From the NCBI GenBank assembly GCA_963833235.1, contig CAWHXG010000001.1, positions 1,302,001 to 1,366,000 of the forward strand: 64,000 nucleotides of DNA, in the 5' to 3' direction. Both the position numbers and the translations under genes were made by a program. Below, piece by piece: positions 19,480 to 28,661 of this stretch. Source of the DNA: CAWHXG01 sp963833235 (GTDB taxonomy: Bacteria; Pseudomonadota; Alphaproteobacteria; Rhodobacterales; Rhodobacteraceae). The notes under the pieces were generated by a model that did no database searches, had not been told where the DNA came from, and saw only the letters and a program-made list of their open reading frames with translations. Every line of letters starts with the position of its first letter. Within the stretch, counting starts at the first letter, position 1.

Positions 19480-20270
19480 GGAACTATCTCCAATATCTGG
19501 TATTCTGCTGCGGAAAGGGCGCGGCTCAACGGCCCGGCCAGCCGCTCCGCCCACTCGGTCTCAAGGGCCGAAGTAGAAACCAGATCCTGCCGTATTTCCA
19601 ACAAGACGTTCTGCCGCCCCGGCCCCGTTGCATGGCGATCGATGGCATCGCCGGGCAGGTAGCCGTCATAAGGCTGGTTCATCCCGAGGCTCAAAGGCGT
19701 GCCGCTAATCGTCTGGATCCATTCGAGAAAACCGACGTCCGCCCGCAACTCCGCCGCCAGCGCCAGCGCCAGCCGCGCATCCGCCGCGTAAAGAAGCCCC
19801 AGCTGCCACGGCCGCGGCGGCCGCCCCCGCAATTGCGGCGTGAAACTGTGCACCGCCAGCAGCGCCGTGCCCGCCCGCGCCCCCGCCAGCCGCGCCAGGG
19901 CTCGGTGATAGGGCCGGTGATACGCTTCCAGCCGCCGCTCGATCTCCGCTGCGTCGGCATGGCGGTTGGCCGGAATGATCGTCGCGTCATAGAGCCGCAT
20001 CAGCAAAGTCGGGTCGGCCTCGCCGCGGTTGGCATCGATCACCAGCCGCGAGACGTGATTGAGAATTACCGGGGAATCCAGCGCCTTGGCCAGGCCGGTC
20101 GCCACGCCGGCCGCGCCGATGTCGTGGCTGATATGGCGGGCCATGTCCTGGGCGGGAAGCCCGATGTCGCCGCCGCCCACCGACGGCGGCACCAGGCGGC
20201 CGGCATGGTCGCAGGTCACCACCCAGGCGCCCGGACGGCCCTCGCCCTCGATCTGCACAAATTCGGTCAT
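19476..20270 (-). CDS. N-formylglutamate amidohydrolase family protein
   Basis: A protein of about 264 residues in the N-formylglutamate deformylase (HutG-like) family. The metal-site motif VVTCDHAGR is near the N-terminus, followed by SHDIGAAGVATGLAKALDSP, RLVIDANR, and LLAVHSFTP. The family hydrolyses N-formyl-L-glutamate in histidine catabolism, but no hut genes are near, so the substrate is uncertain. The ATG at 20270 (MTEFVQIEGEG) is preferred; upstream in-frame sequence is Pro/Arg-rich and unlike the family. It forms a two-gene operon with the DUF1244 gene. Confidence 0.85.
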   Translation of the reverse strand: MTEFVQIEGEGRPGAWVVTCDHAGRLVPPSVGGGDIGLPAQDMARHISHDIGAAGVATGLAKALDSPVILNHVSRLVIDANRGEADPTLLMRLYDATIIPANRHADAAEIERRLEAYHRPYHRALARLAGARAGTALLAVHSFTPQLRGRPPRPWQLGLLYAADARLALALAAELRADVGFLEWIQTISGTPLSLGMNQPYDGYLPGDAIDRHATGPGRQNVLLEIRQDLVSTSALETEWAERLAGPLSRALSAAEYQILEIVP

Positions 20271-20433
20271 TCCCGCGTCACATATCGCCTTCAGGTGGGT
20301 CGGGCACGTCTTACGGGGCCGACGGGGAAAGCACCAGTTGTGCGGGTGTGGGAATTCCGGCATGACCGCCGCCGAGACGTTGCCGCTAACGGCGGGCCCC
20401 GGCCCGTGCTCCGGTATCACGAGGGAGGGCCGC

Positions 20434-21879
20434 ATGAAGCGCAGCCGCAATATAAAGATCGTCGCCACGCTCGGGCCCGCCTCGAACGATTACGAGACGA
20501 TCCGTGCCCTCTACGAGGCCGGGGCGGACGTGTTCCGCCTGAACATGAGCCATGGCGACCATTCCGAGATCGCCCGCCGCCACGAGATCATCCGCAAAAT
20601 CGAGCGCGATACCGGCCACCCCATCGCCATCCTCGCCGACCTGCAGGGGCCGAAGCTGCGCTGCGGGGTGTTCGACGGCGACAGCGCCACGATCGCGGAG
20701 GGGCAGACCTTCCGCTTCGATCTCGACGAGGCGCCGGGCGACGCGACCCGGGTGCAGCTTCCCCATCCGGAGATCTTCCAGGCGCTGACCCCAGGTTCGT
20801 CGCTTCTGGTCAACGACGGCAAGCTGCGCCTCAACGTCGACAGGTGCGGGCCCGACTTCGCCGAATGCACCGTGATCGCCGGCGGCGAGATCAGCAACCG
20901 CAAGGGCGTGAACGTGCCAGACGTCGTGCTGCCGCTGGCCGCCCTGAGCGAGAAGGACCGCCGCGACCTGGAGTTTGTCTGCCAGCTGGGCGTGGACTGG
21001 CTGGCGTTGAGCTTCGTGCAGCGCGCCGAGGACGTGCTGGAGGCGCGGGTGCTGTCAGAAGGCCGCGCGGCGATCCTTTCGAAGATCGAGAAGCCCGCGG
21101 CCGTCACCGCCTTTGATGAGATCCTCGAGGTATCGGACGGGATCATGGTGGCGCGCGGCGATCTTGGCGTGGAACTTCCCGTGCAGAACGTGCCGCCGAT
21201 CCAGAAGCGGCTGATCCGCCTGTGCCGCCGCGCGGCCAAGCCCGTGATCGTGGCCACGCAGATGCTGGAGAGCATGATCGACAGCCCGATGCCGACCCGC
21301 GCTGAAGTGTCCGATGTGGCCACCGCGATCTACGAGGGGGCGGACGCGATCATGCTTTCGGCGGAATCGGCGGCGGGCAGCTACCCGATCGAGGCCGTGA
21401 CCACGATGGATAACGTGGCCATGGAGGTGGAGCACGACCCGACCTACCGCGAGATCATCGAGGCGAGCCAGACGGTTCGCCATGCCAGCATCGCCGACGG
21501 CATCGTCTCGGCGGCGCGGGCGCTGGCGGCCACGGGCGGCGTCAAGGCGATCTGCTGCTTCACCCATTCCGGGACGACGGCGCTTCTGGTGGCCCGGGAA
21601 CGCCCGCGGGTGCCGATCCTCGCGCTGACGCCATTCGTCGGAACGGCGCGGCGGCTGTGCCTGACCTGGGGCACCACCGTCGCCGTCACGGCCTCGGTCA
21701 GCCAATTCAAGATGGCCGTGGTGAGCGCCGCGCGAGAGGCGCGCAAGCTGGGCATGGCTACGAAGGAGGACCTCATCGTGGTCACGGCGGGCGTGCCCTT
21801 CAACCAGTCGGGCACCACCAACATCCTGCGGGTCGCGCCCTGCGAGGAACGGCTGATCTTCTCGACCGATCCCGAATAG
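20434..21879 (+). CDS. pyk: Pyruvate kinase
   Basis: A 481-residue cytosolic glycolytic enzyme converting phosphoenolpyruvate and ADP to pyruvate and ATP. The TIM-barrel start KIVATLGPASNDYETIRAL is followed by the ADLQGPKLRCG substrate loop, a B domain (about 70-165), and the catalytic ILSKIEKPAAVTAFDEIL. Further motifs are VARGDLGVELP, TQMLESMIDSPMPTRAEVSD, and a C-terminal allosteric domain ending VTAGVPFNQSGTTN. The ATG at 20434 follows GAGGGAGG. It is divergent from the amidohydrolase gene. Confidence 0.97.
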   Translation: MKRSRNIKIVATLGPASNDYETIRALYEAGADVFRLNMSHGDHSEIARRHEIIRKIERDTGHPIAILADLQGPKLRCGVFDGDSATIAEGQTFRFDLDEAPGDATRVQLPHPEIFQALTPGSSLLVNDGKLRLNVDRCGPDFAECTVIAGGEISNRKGVNVPDVVLPLAALSEKDRRDLEFVCQLGVDWLALSFVQRAEDVLEARVLSEGRAAILSKIEKPAAVTAFDEILEVSDGIMVARGDLGVELPVQNVPPIQKRLIRLCRRAAKPVIVATQMLESMIDSPMPTRAEVSDVATAIYEGADAIMLSAESAAGSYPIEAVTTMDNVAMEVEHDPTYREIIEASQTVRHASIADGIVSAARALAATGGVKAICCFTHSGTTALLVARERPRVPILALTPFVGTARRLCLTWGTTVAVTASVSQFKMAVVSAAREARKLGMATKEDLIVVTAGVPFNQSGTTNILRVAPCEERLIFSTDPE

Positions 21880-21999
21880 CCGGCTTGCACGGGGCCGCGG
21901 GCTTTCGTATAGACCGCGCTTCGACACGATCCCCCGCGCGGCCGGCTCAAGCGGCATGCCGAGTGCGCGCGTTCACCGACCCCAGACGAGGACCCGGAA

Positions 22000-22200
22000 A
22001 TGCCCAAGATGAAGACCAAGTCGAGCGCCAAGAAGCGCTTCAAGATGACGGCCACCGGCCGCGTGATGGCCGCGCAGGCCGGCAAGCGGCATGGCATGAT
22101 CAAACGGACCAAGAAGTTCATCCGCGATGCACGCGGCATGACGGAACTGTCGGCGCCCGACGCCAAGATCGTCAAGGGCTACATGCCCTACGACCGCTGA
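22000..22200 (+). CDS. rpmI: 50S ribosomal protein L35
   Basis: A 66-residue basic ribosomal protein with the L35 signature MPKMKTKSSAKKRFKMTATG and AGKRHGMIKRTKKFIRDARG. It binds 23S rRNA in the large subunit. A gap of 14 bases to rplT gives the usual rpmI-rplT pair; infC, the common upstream partner, is not in this window. The AAAT before the ATG lacks a strong purine run; GAGGACCCGG lies just upstream. Confidence 0.97.
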   Translation: MPKMKTKSSAKKRFKMTATGRVMAAQAGKRHGMIKRTKKFIRDARGMTELSAPDAKIVKGYMPYDR

Positions 22201-22214
22201 AGGAGGCCTGAGAG

Positions 22215-22580
22215 ATGTCACGCGTAAAGAGCGGTACCGTCACCCATGCCCGCCACAAGAAGGTCATCAAGGCCGCCAAGGGCTATTACGGCCGGCGGTC
22301 GAACGCCTTCCGCACCGCCACCCAGGCTGTCGACAAGGCCAACCAGTACGCCACCCGCGACCGCAAGAACCGCAAGCGCAGCTTCCGCGCGCTGTGGATT
22401 CAGCGGATCAATGCGGCGGTGCGGCTGCACGACGACGGGCTGACCTACAGCCGCTTCATCAACGGGCTGTCGCTGGCCGGGATCGAGGTGGACCGCAAGG
22501 TGCTGGCCGATCTGGCGGTGAACGAGCCCGAGGCGTTCGGCGGTATCGTCGAGAAGGCACGCGCGGCGCTGCCGGCCTGA
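22215..22580 (+). CDS. rplT: 50S ribosomal protein L20
   Basis: A 121-residue L20 protein needed for early assembly of the large subunit. Sequence marks are SRVKSGTVTHARHKKVIKAA, GYYGRRSNAFRTA, YATRDRKNRKRSFRALWIQR, INAAVRLHDDGLTYSRFING, and LADLAVNEPEAF. AAGGAGG lies 9 bases before the ATG. It is followed by three hairpins before pheS. Confidence 0.98.
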   Translation: MSRVKSGTVTHARHKKVIKAAKGYYGRRSNAFRTATQAVDKANQYATRDRKNRKRSFRALWIQRINAAVRLHDDGLTYSRFINGLSLAGIEVDRKVLADLAVNEPEAFGGIVEKARAALPA

Positions 22581-22667
22581 CCACCTGCTGGATTGAAAGC
22601 GCCTGACGGCGCTTGCCGCGTCTGGCTCGGCCTTTTGAGGCCGAGCGGCTGGCGCCCATGGTTGCGG

Positions 22668-22690
22668 CGGTCCCTTCGGGGGCCGTTTCG
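22668..22690 (+). terminator. Hairpin with UUCG loop after rplT (possible terminator)
   Basis: CGGTCCC (22668-22674), a TTCG tetraloop and GGGGCCG (22679-22685) form a 7-bp stem followed by TTTCGCG. Two other hairpins lie upstream: AGCGCC-TGAC-GGCGCT (about 22598-22613) and GCTCGGCC-TTTTGA-GGCCGAGC (22625-22646). Together they suggest a termination or attenuation zone in the 320-base rplT-pheS gap. The gap holds no gene I can support. U-tracts are short, so efficient intrinsic termination is uncertain. Confidence 0.45.
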
Positions 22691-22900
22691 CGTCTGGCAG
22701 TGGTGAATTTCGCGTTATGGCGAGGGCCCGGCGGTGAAGGGCCGCAGCGGAGCATGGATCGATGACATCCGACCTCAAGGCCGGGCCGGTCGTTTGCGCG
22801 TGCCGTGATACCGGACGTTACCTCGGCCCGCCGGCGGGAGCCTCGCTTGCAATCGACTGGGGCCTTGGATAGCCAGCAGGCCGGAGCGGCGGGGACTTTC

Positions 22901-23974
22901 ATGGACGATCTGCGGAGCAAGTATCTGACAGCCATCGCAGCGGCGGACGGCGAGGCCGCGCTGGAAGACCTACGGCTCGCGGCCCTGGGCAAGAAGGGCG
23001 AGGTTGCTCTGGCCATGCGCGGGCTTGGGAAGATGAGCCCCGAGGAACGGCAGGAGGCCGGGCCGCGGCTGAATGCCCTGAAGGCCGAGATCGGCGCGGC
23101 GCTGGCAGGCCGGGCGGCGTCGCTTGCGGACGCGGCGCTGGAAGCGCGGCTGGCGGGCGAATGGCTTGACGTGACGCTGCCCGCCCGGCCACGGCGGCAG
23201 GGCAGCATCCACCCCGTCAGCCAGGTGACGGAAGAGGTGACCGCGATCTTCGCCGACATGGGATTTTCGGTGGCCGAAGGCCCGCAGATCGAGAGCGACT
23301 GGTACAACTTCGACGCGCTGAACATTCCACCGCACCATCCCGCGCGGCAGGAGCACGACACGTTCTACATGGCGCGCGGCGCGGGCGACGACCGGCCGCC
23401 GCACGTTTTGCGCACCCACACCTCGCCGGTGCAGATCCGCAGCCTGGAGGCGCAGGGCGCGCCGATCCGGGTGATCGCGCCGGGCCGGGTGTTCCGCAGC
23501 GACTACGACCAGACGCACACACCGATGTTCCACCAGGTGGAGGGGCTGGCGATCGACCGGGACCTCTCCATGGCGAACCTGAAATGGGTGCTGGAGGAGT
23601 TCTGCCGGGCGTTCTTCGAGGTGGAAGCGGTGGAGCTGCGCTTCCGCGCCAGCCATTTCCCGTTCACCGAACCTTCGGCCGAGGTCGACCTGCGCTGCTC
23701 GTGGCGCGACGGGCGGCTGATCGTCGGCGAGGGCGACGACTGGATGGAGATCCTGGGCAGCGGCATGGTGCACCCCAAGGTGCTGCAGGCGGCGGGGGTG
23801 GACCCGGATGCGTGGCAGGGCTTCGCCTTCGGAATGGGGATCGACCGGATCGCGATGCTGAAATACGGGATCCCGGATCTGCGGGCGTTCTTCGAGAGCG
23901 ACCTGCGATGGCTGCGGCACTACGGCTTTTCGGCGCTGGATCGGCCGGGGCTGGTGGCGGGGCTCAGCGGGTGA
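22901..23974 (+). CDS. pheS: Phenylalanyl-tRNA synthetase alpha subunit
   Basis: A 357-residue class II synthetase catalytic subunit of the (alpha-beta)2 enzyme. An N-terminal coiled-coil domain (about 1-90) is followed by HPVSQVTEEVTAIFADMGF, FDALNIPPHHPARQEHDTFY, motif 2 (IRVIAPGRVFRSDYDQTHTP), FHQVEGL, and motif 3 (GFAFGMGIDRIAMLKYG). The ATG at 22901 starts MDDLRSKYL, the expected N-terminus. Its TGA overlaps the GTG of the next small gene (GTGA), an unusual arrangement because pheT normally follows directly. Confidence 0.97.
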   Translation: MDDLRSKYLTAIAAADGEAALEDLRLAALGKKGEVALAMRGLGKMSPEERQEAGPRLNALKAEIGAALAGRAASLADAALEARLAGEWLDVTLPARPRRQGSIHPVSQVTEEVTAIFADMGFSVAEGPQIESDWYNFDALNIPPHHPARQEHDTFYMARGAGDDRPPHVLRTHTSPVQIRSLEAQGAPIRVIAPGRVFRSDYDQTHTPMFHQVEGLAIDRDLSMANLKWVLEEFCRAFFEVEAVELRFRASHFPFTEPSAEVDLRCSWRDGRLIVGEGDDWMEILGSGMVHPKVLQAAGVDPDAWQGFAFGMGIDRIAMLKYGIPDLRAFFESDLRWLRHYGFSALDRPGLVAGLSG

Positions 23975-24390
23975 GGAAGGATAATCTTGAACTTGCATTT
24001 TTGCGAGAAATCGTAGCTCGCGACCGCGTCTCCGAACGCCCTCATATACGGTGCACGGTATCCCGCGCTGGCGGAATGACCCATATCCCCGGATCTAGTC
24101 GGGTCGAGCTATTGAACCCAAACAAAGAGAACTCCCATATCTATCGATTGTTAATTGATAGAAACTTCGTAGTAATCGGCAGCCACACCACAGGTATGAC
24201 TGATTACGGCGTACACCTTAGTCCCGAGGGCCATCGCAGATTAGAACACCTTGAGCGAAACTCGGGGTTCAATCCGTTCCTCCGCTGGCTTGGTTCGGTG
24301 GGTGATGCTGCATCCAAATCTATTTTGCTACCAGTAGGGGCCGCCGTGATGACCGTAATTGTCTTGGAATTGTTCGGGTTTAGACAGTGA
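23971..24390 (+). CDS. Unknown protein encoded between pheS and pheT
   Basis: A 139-residue protein from a GTG that overlaps the pheS stop. Its own TGA overlaps the pheT GTG, giving GTGA at both ends. The sequence is visibly AT-richer than its neighbours and uses rarer codons (TTA, ATA, AGA), suggesting acquisition. The middle, IYRLLIDRNFVVIGSHTTGM then YGVHLSPEGHRRLEHL, has the look of a small winged helix (recognition segment followed by an LSPEGHRRL wing, as in YjcQ/DUF2513-like proteins). The C-terminus SILLPVGAAVMTVIVLELFG is a likely membrane anchor. No function is assigned. Confidence 0.7.
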   Translation: MRKDNLELAFLREIVARDRVSERPHIRCTVSRAGGMTHIPGSSRVELLNPNKENSHIYRLLIDRNFVVIGSHTTGMTDYGVHLSPEGHRRLEHLERNSGFNPFLRWLGSVGDAASKSILLPVGAAVMTVIVLELFGFRQ

Positions 24391-26792
24391 AATTCACCCT
24401 CTCCTGGCTCCACGCCCACCTCGACACCACCGCGCCCCTGTCCGAGATCACCGAGGCGCTTACCGATCTTGGGCTCGAGGTCGAGGGCGTCTCCGATCCG
24501 ACCGACGCGCTGCGGGGGTTCTGGCTCGGTACGGTCACGGCTGCCGAGCAGCACCCTGATGCGGATCGGCTTCGCGTCTGCACCGTCGAGACGGGGCAGG
24601 GGCCGAGCCAGATCATCTGCGGCGCGCCCAATGCGCGGGCCGGGATCACCGTCGTCGTGGCCTCCCCCGGCACCTACGTGCCCGGCATCGACACGACGAT
24701 CCAGGTCGGCAAGATCCGGGGCGTCGAGAGCCACGGCATGATGTGTTCGGCGCGCGAGCTTGGCCTCGGCGAGGAGCATGACGGGATCATGGAGTTGCCC
24801 TCGGGCGAGCCCGGCGAGAGCTTCACGGATTGGCTGGCGCAGAACGACCCCGAAAAGGTCGATCCGGTGATCGAGATCGCCATCACCCCGAACCGGCCCG
24901 ATGCGCTAGGCGTTCACGGCATCGCGCGGGACCTCGCCGCGCGGGGGCTGGGCACGCTGATCGAGCGCGAGGCAGCGCCTGTCGCGGGCAGCTTTCCTTG
25001 CCCCGTCGCCGTGAGCATCGACACCGATACCCTTGAGGCCGCGCCTGTCTTCTACGGCCGTTTGATCCGAGGCGTCACCAACGGGCCTTCGCCCGACTGG
25101 TTGCAGGCCCGCCTGCGGGCCATCGGCCTGCGCCCCATCAGCTTTCTCGTCGATGTCACCAACTTCTACACCTACGACGCCAACCGCCCGCTGCACGTGT
25201 TCGATGCCGGCAAGCTCACGGGCGGCCTGCGCGTCCACCGCGCCGAAGGCGGCGAGACGATGATGGGGCTGGACGACAAGGTCTATACGTTCGAGCCGGG
25301 CATGACGCTGATCTCCGACGAGGCCGGCGTGCAGAGCATCGCGGGCGTCATGGGCGGGCTGGCCACCGGGGTGACCGGGGCCACGCGCGACGTGTTCGTG
25401 GAAGCCGCCTATTTCGACCCGATCCGCACGGCGATGACCGGACGCGCGCTGAAGATCAATTCCGACGCGCGCTACCGCTTCGAACGCGGGATCGACCCGG
25501 CCTGGACCCCCATCGGCCTCGATCGTGCCACGCGGATGATCCTCGACCTTGCCGGCGGAGAGGCCTCGGAGGTCGTCGTTGCCGGATCCATCCCCGACAC
25601 GTCCCGCGCCTATCGGCTTGATACGAACCGGATCGAAAGCCTCGTTGGCATGGAGATACCGGCCGAGACGCAGCGCCGGACCTTGACGGCTCTGGGTTTC
25701 CGCATCGAGGGCGACCGGGCGCATGTCCCCCCCTGGCGCCCCGACGTTCTGGGCGAGGCCGATCTGGTGGAGGAGGTGGCGCGCATCGCCTCGCTGACCC
25801 GACTTGAGGGGCGGCCGATGGCGCGCCCCGCCGGCGTTGCCCGTCCGATCCTCACCCCGGCGCAGCGGCGCGAGGGCCAGGTGCGCCGAGCGCTCGCCGC
25901 GGCGGGATACAACGAATGCGTCAGCTACAGCTTCATCGATGCCGAAGCGGCGGCGCACTTCGACGGGGCGGACGAGGCGCGCCGGCTGGAGAACCCGATC
26001 TCGTCCGAGATGACCCACATGCGGTCCTCGCTGCTGCCGGGCCTGCTGCGGGCGGCGTCGCGCAACCAGGCGCGGGGCTTCGCCGATCTGGCCCTGTTCG
26101 AGGTGGGGCAGGCCTTCACCGGCGGTGAGCCGGGCGAGCAGCAGTCGCTGGCGACGGGGCTGCTGATCGGGCATCACGCGCCGCGCAGTCCTCATTCGCC
26201 GCGCCGCGGGGTGGATGTGTTCGACGCCAAGGCCGATCTGGACGTCGCGCTTGCGGTCGCCGGCGCACCGGCGCGCGTGAGCCATTTCCGCGACGCGCCC
26301 GGCTGGTACCATCCGGGCCGGTCAGCGCGTGTCGGGCTGGGGCCGAAGAAGACAATCGCCGTCTTTGGCGAGCTGCACCCGCGGATCCTTGCCAAGATGG
26401 GGGTGAAGGGGCCGGCGATGGCGTTCACCCTCTTCCTTGATGGCATTCCCCTGCCGCGTGCCAGCAACCGCGCCCGCCCCGCCCTGGAACTGAGCGATTT
26501 GCAGGCGGTCGACCGGGATTTCGCCTTCGTCGTGGACCGGCAGGTCGAGGCGGCGCGGCTCGTCGCGGCGGCACATGGGGCCGACAAGGCCCTCATCGCC
26601 TCGGTCGACGTGTTCGATGAGTTCGCCGGGCACAAGGCCGAGGCGCAGATGGGCGCGGGGCAGAAATCGGTCGCCCTGACGGTACGGTTGCAGCCACGCG
26701 ACGCGACCCTGACCGACGCCCGGATCGACGCTGTGAGCGCCGCGATCGTGGCAAAGGTGGAGCAGGCGACCGGCGGCACGCTGCGGCGCTAG
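24387..26792 (+). CDS. pheT: Phenylalanyl-tRNA synthetase beta subunit
   Basis: A 801-residue subunit with the standard order: N-terminal MKFTLSWLHAHLDT, an EMAP/OB tRNA-binding domain (about 40-150; ADRLRVCTVETGQG, GVESHGMMCSARELGL), B3/B4 editing domain, B5 DNA-binding-like domain (RYRFERGIDP), catalytic-like core (YNECVSYSFIDAEAAAHF, MRSSLLPGLLRAASRN), and the C-terminal B8 anticodon domain (DRDFAFVVDRQVEA). Translation starts at GTG 24387, overlapping the stop of the interposed small gene, so phenylalanyl-tRNA synthetase assembly would depend on translation through that gene. Confidence 0.96.
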   Translation: MKFTLSWLHAHLDTTAPLSEITEALTDLGLEVEGVSDPTDALRGFWLGTVTAAEQHPDADRLRVCTVETGQGPSQIICGAPNARAGITVVVASPGTYVPGIDTTIQVGKIRGVESHGMMCSARELGLGEEHDGIMELPSGEPGESFTDWLAQNDPEKVDPVIEIAITPNRPDALGVHGIARDLAARGLGTLIEREAAPVAGSFPCPVAVSIDTDTLEAAPVFYGRLIRGVTNGPSPDWLQARLRAIGLRPISFLVDVTNFYTYDANRPLHVFDAGKLTGGLRVHRAEGGETMMGLDDKVYTFEPGMTLISDEAGVQSIAGVMGGLATGVTGATRDVFVEAAYFDPIRTAMTGRALKINSDARYRFERGIDPAWTPIGLDRATRMILDLAGGEASEVVVAGSIPDTSRAYRLDTNRIESLVGMEIPAETQRRTLTALGFRIEGDRAHVPPWRPDVLGEADLVEEVARIASLTRLEGRPMARPAGVARPILTPAQRREGQVRRALAAAGYNECVSYSFIDAEAAAHFDGADEARRLENPISSEMTHMRSSLLPGLLRAASRNQARGFADLALFEVGQAFTGGEPGEQQSLATGLLIGHHAPRSPHSPRRGVDVFDAKADLDVALAVAGAPARVSHFRDAPGWYHPGRSARVGLGPKKTIAVFGELHPRILAKMGVKGPAMAFTLFLDGIPLPRASNRARPALELSDLQAVDRDFAFVVDRQVEAARLVAAAHGADKALIASVDVFDEFAGHKAEAQMGAGQKSVALTVRLQPRDATLTDARIDAVSAAIVAKVEQATGGTLRR

Positions 26793-26793
26793 G

Positions 26794-26830
26794 CCGAGCA
26801 CCAGGTGCTCGGTTCGGCCTTCTTCCGTTG
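26794..26830 (+). terminator. Terminator hairpin after pheT
   Basis: CCGAGCACC (26794-26802) and GGTGCTCGG (26804-26812) form a near-perfect inverted repeat, realistically a 7-bp stem CCGAGCA/TGCTCGG with a CCAGG loop. It is followed by TTCGGCCTTCTTCC, a moderately T-rich tail. It starts one base after the pheT stop and probably ends the pheS-pheT transcript ahead of the secretion operon. Confidence 0.7.
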
Positions 26831-26966
26831 CCCGGAAGATCGCGGCCGGCCCCCGGACGGTTAAAATCGAAGACACATCGCCGGGCCTCGACGGCCCCCG
26901 AATTAAGCATTACCCAAGGTTATCCGCGCAGAAGGTTGAGCATCGCGAACCTGGGGAACCTGCCGC

Positions 26967-28661
26967 ATGCTTCGATCTTCAAAGCCTTTGCCGGGCGGCG
27001 CTGCGCCCCTCGGCGCTGCGGTGCTGCTGGGAACGCTCGGCATCAGCATGCTCGCCCTGGCGCTTCCGCTGGTGCTTTTGCAGGTGTTCGACAGGGTGAT
27101 CCCGAACCAGTCGCAGACGACGCTGGACGTCCTGTTCGCCGGACTTCTCACGGTCCTCGTATTGGATTTCGTGTTCAAGGTTTGCCGGATCGTGATCCTC
27201 GGGTTTGAGGGCGAACAATACGAATTGCGCCTCACGCGGGAGGTGATTGCCCGCATCCTCAACGCCGATCCCAACGCCTTCGAGAAGGGCCGCGCCGGCA
27301 CGCATATCGACCGGCAGGACGCCATTGGAACGCTTCGCGACTTCTTCGGCGGGCAGGCCCGGCTTTTGCATATCGATCTGCCATTCACACTGGTGTTCGT
27401 GGGCCTCATCTATCTGATCGGGGGGTGGCTGGCCCTCGTGCCCATCGGCTGCATGGTGGCGCTGCTTGTCTTCCGGGCTGTGCTGAAGCGGCTTCAGGCA
27501 CCTGTGTTGAGCCAGCGGCGCATTTTGAACGAACGGCGGTATTCGTTCCTGATCGAGTTCCTGTCGCAGATCGTCACCGTGAAATCGCTAGGAATGGAGG
27601 AATCCATGCGGCGGCGCTATGAGCTGCTTCAGGATCAGTCCGTTCAGGCAAACCGCGAGCTGACGACCGTCACGCAGTTCAGCCAGAGCTTCGGAGCCGT
27701 CTTCAGCCAGGCCGCGGTGGCCGCGATGGGCCTCTTTGGTGCCTATCTGACGATCCGGGGCCATATCGGGATTGCCGAACTGGCCGCCTGCATGCTGCTC
27801 AACGGCAGGACCGTACAACCGATGCTGAAGCTTCTGGGCGTGTGGGTCCAGGTCGAGGCGGTGGACGAAAGCCGCAGGCAGCTGGGCGATCTCTTCGAGA
27901 TCCCGCAGCGCCGGCGCCCCCGCAACGCCAGTCCTCTCGGTGGCGATATCGAGTTCCGGAATTTTTCTGTCTCCGTGCGCGGATCGAGGCTTTTCCAGAC
28001 GCTCGACCTGAAGCTTCCGGCCGGTGGTTGCCTTGGGGTTACGGGTGTCGACGGGTCCGGGAAGACGATGCTCCTGCGCTGCCTGATGGGCGAGCACGCG
28101 CCAGATACGGGGCGCGCCCTGTTGAGCGGACGGCCCGCCGCGCAGTGGGCCGAGGCCAGGGGCCATGGCGGGCTGGTCTATGTCGATAGCAAGCCTGTCA
28201 TCTTCGAGGGCACGATCCTGCAGAACCTTTCCCTTTTCGGGAACGTGGATGCCGTGGACCGCGCGGTGAAGGTGGCACGCGCCATCGGCCTGGAAGACGA
28301 TATCCACACCCTGCCGCTCGGCTACGACACGCCGCTGCGCCATCGCGGCGGAATGACCAAGGGCTGGCTGCAGCGGATCTGCCTCGCCCGCGCCATGGCG
28401 CTCGAGCCCCGCATCCTGCTGCTGAATGAGCCCAACACGGCACTCGATCACAAGGGGGACACAGCGATCCTGCAGGCGCTGCGCGAGCTGAAGGGCGAGG
28501 CAACAATCGTCATCGCCAGCCCTCGGCCCAGCTGGCTTGCGATCGCCGACGAGACCATCGAGTTGCGCAAGCCGGAGGATGCCATCGCCCAGTGGGATGC
28601 CGATCTCGAGGTGGAGCGTCTGCCACCGCTGCTTCTCGGCAACCAGAGGCTCTCGGCATGA
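26967..28661 (+). CDS. Type I secretion ABC half-transporter with degenerate NBD
   Basis: A 564-residue inner-membrane ABC exporter half. Transmembrane segments occupy about 1-290 (LLGTLGISMLALALPLVLLQ, DLPFTLVFVGLIYLIGGWLA). The ATPase domain follows with Walker A GVDGSGKT (360-367). The signature is degenerate (RGGMTKGWLQRICLARA instead of LSGGQ). Walker B ILLLNEPNTALD has Asn in place of Asp before the Glu. Family-level role: export of a protein across both membranes with an HlyD adaptor. The degenerate sites suggest it pairs with the second half-transporter. Its stop overlaps the next ATG (ATGA). Confidence 0.88.
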   Translation: MLRSSKPLPGGAAPLGAAVLLGTLGISMLALALPLVLLQVFDRVIPNQSQTTLDVLFAGLLTVLVLDFVFKVCRIVILGFEGEQYELRLTREVIARILNADPNAFEKGRAGTHIDRQDAIGTLRDFFGGQARLLHIDLPFTLVFVGLIYLIGGWLALVPIGCMVALLVFRAVLKRLQAPVLSQRRILNERRYSFLIEFLSQIVTVKSLGMEESMRRRYELLQDQSVQANRELTTVTQFSQSFGAVFSQAAVAAMGLFGAYLTIRGHIGIAELAACMLLNGRTVQPMLKLLGVWVQVEAVDESRRQLGDLFEIPQRRRPRNASPLGGDIEFRNFSVSVRGSRLFQTLDLKLPAGGCLGVTGVDGSGKTMLLRCLMGEHAPDTGRALLSGRPAAQWAEARGHGGLVYVDSKPVIFEGTILQNLSLFGNVDAVDRAVKVARAIGLEDDIHTLPLGYDTPLRHRGGMTKGWLQRICLARAMALEPRILLLNEPNTALDHKGDTAILQALRELKGEATIVIASPRPSWLAIADETIELRKPEDAIAQWDADLEVERLPPLLLGNQRLSA

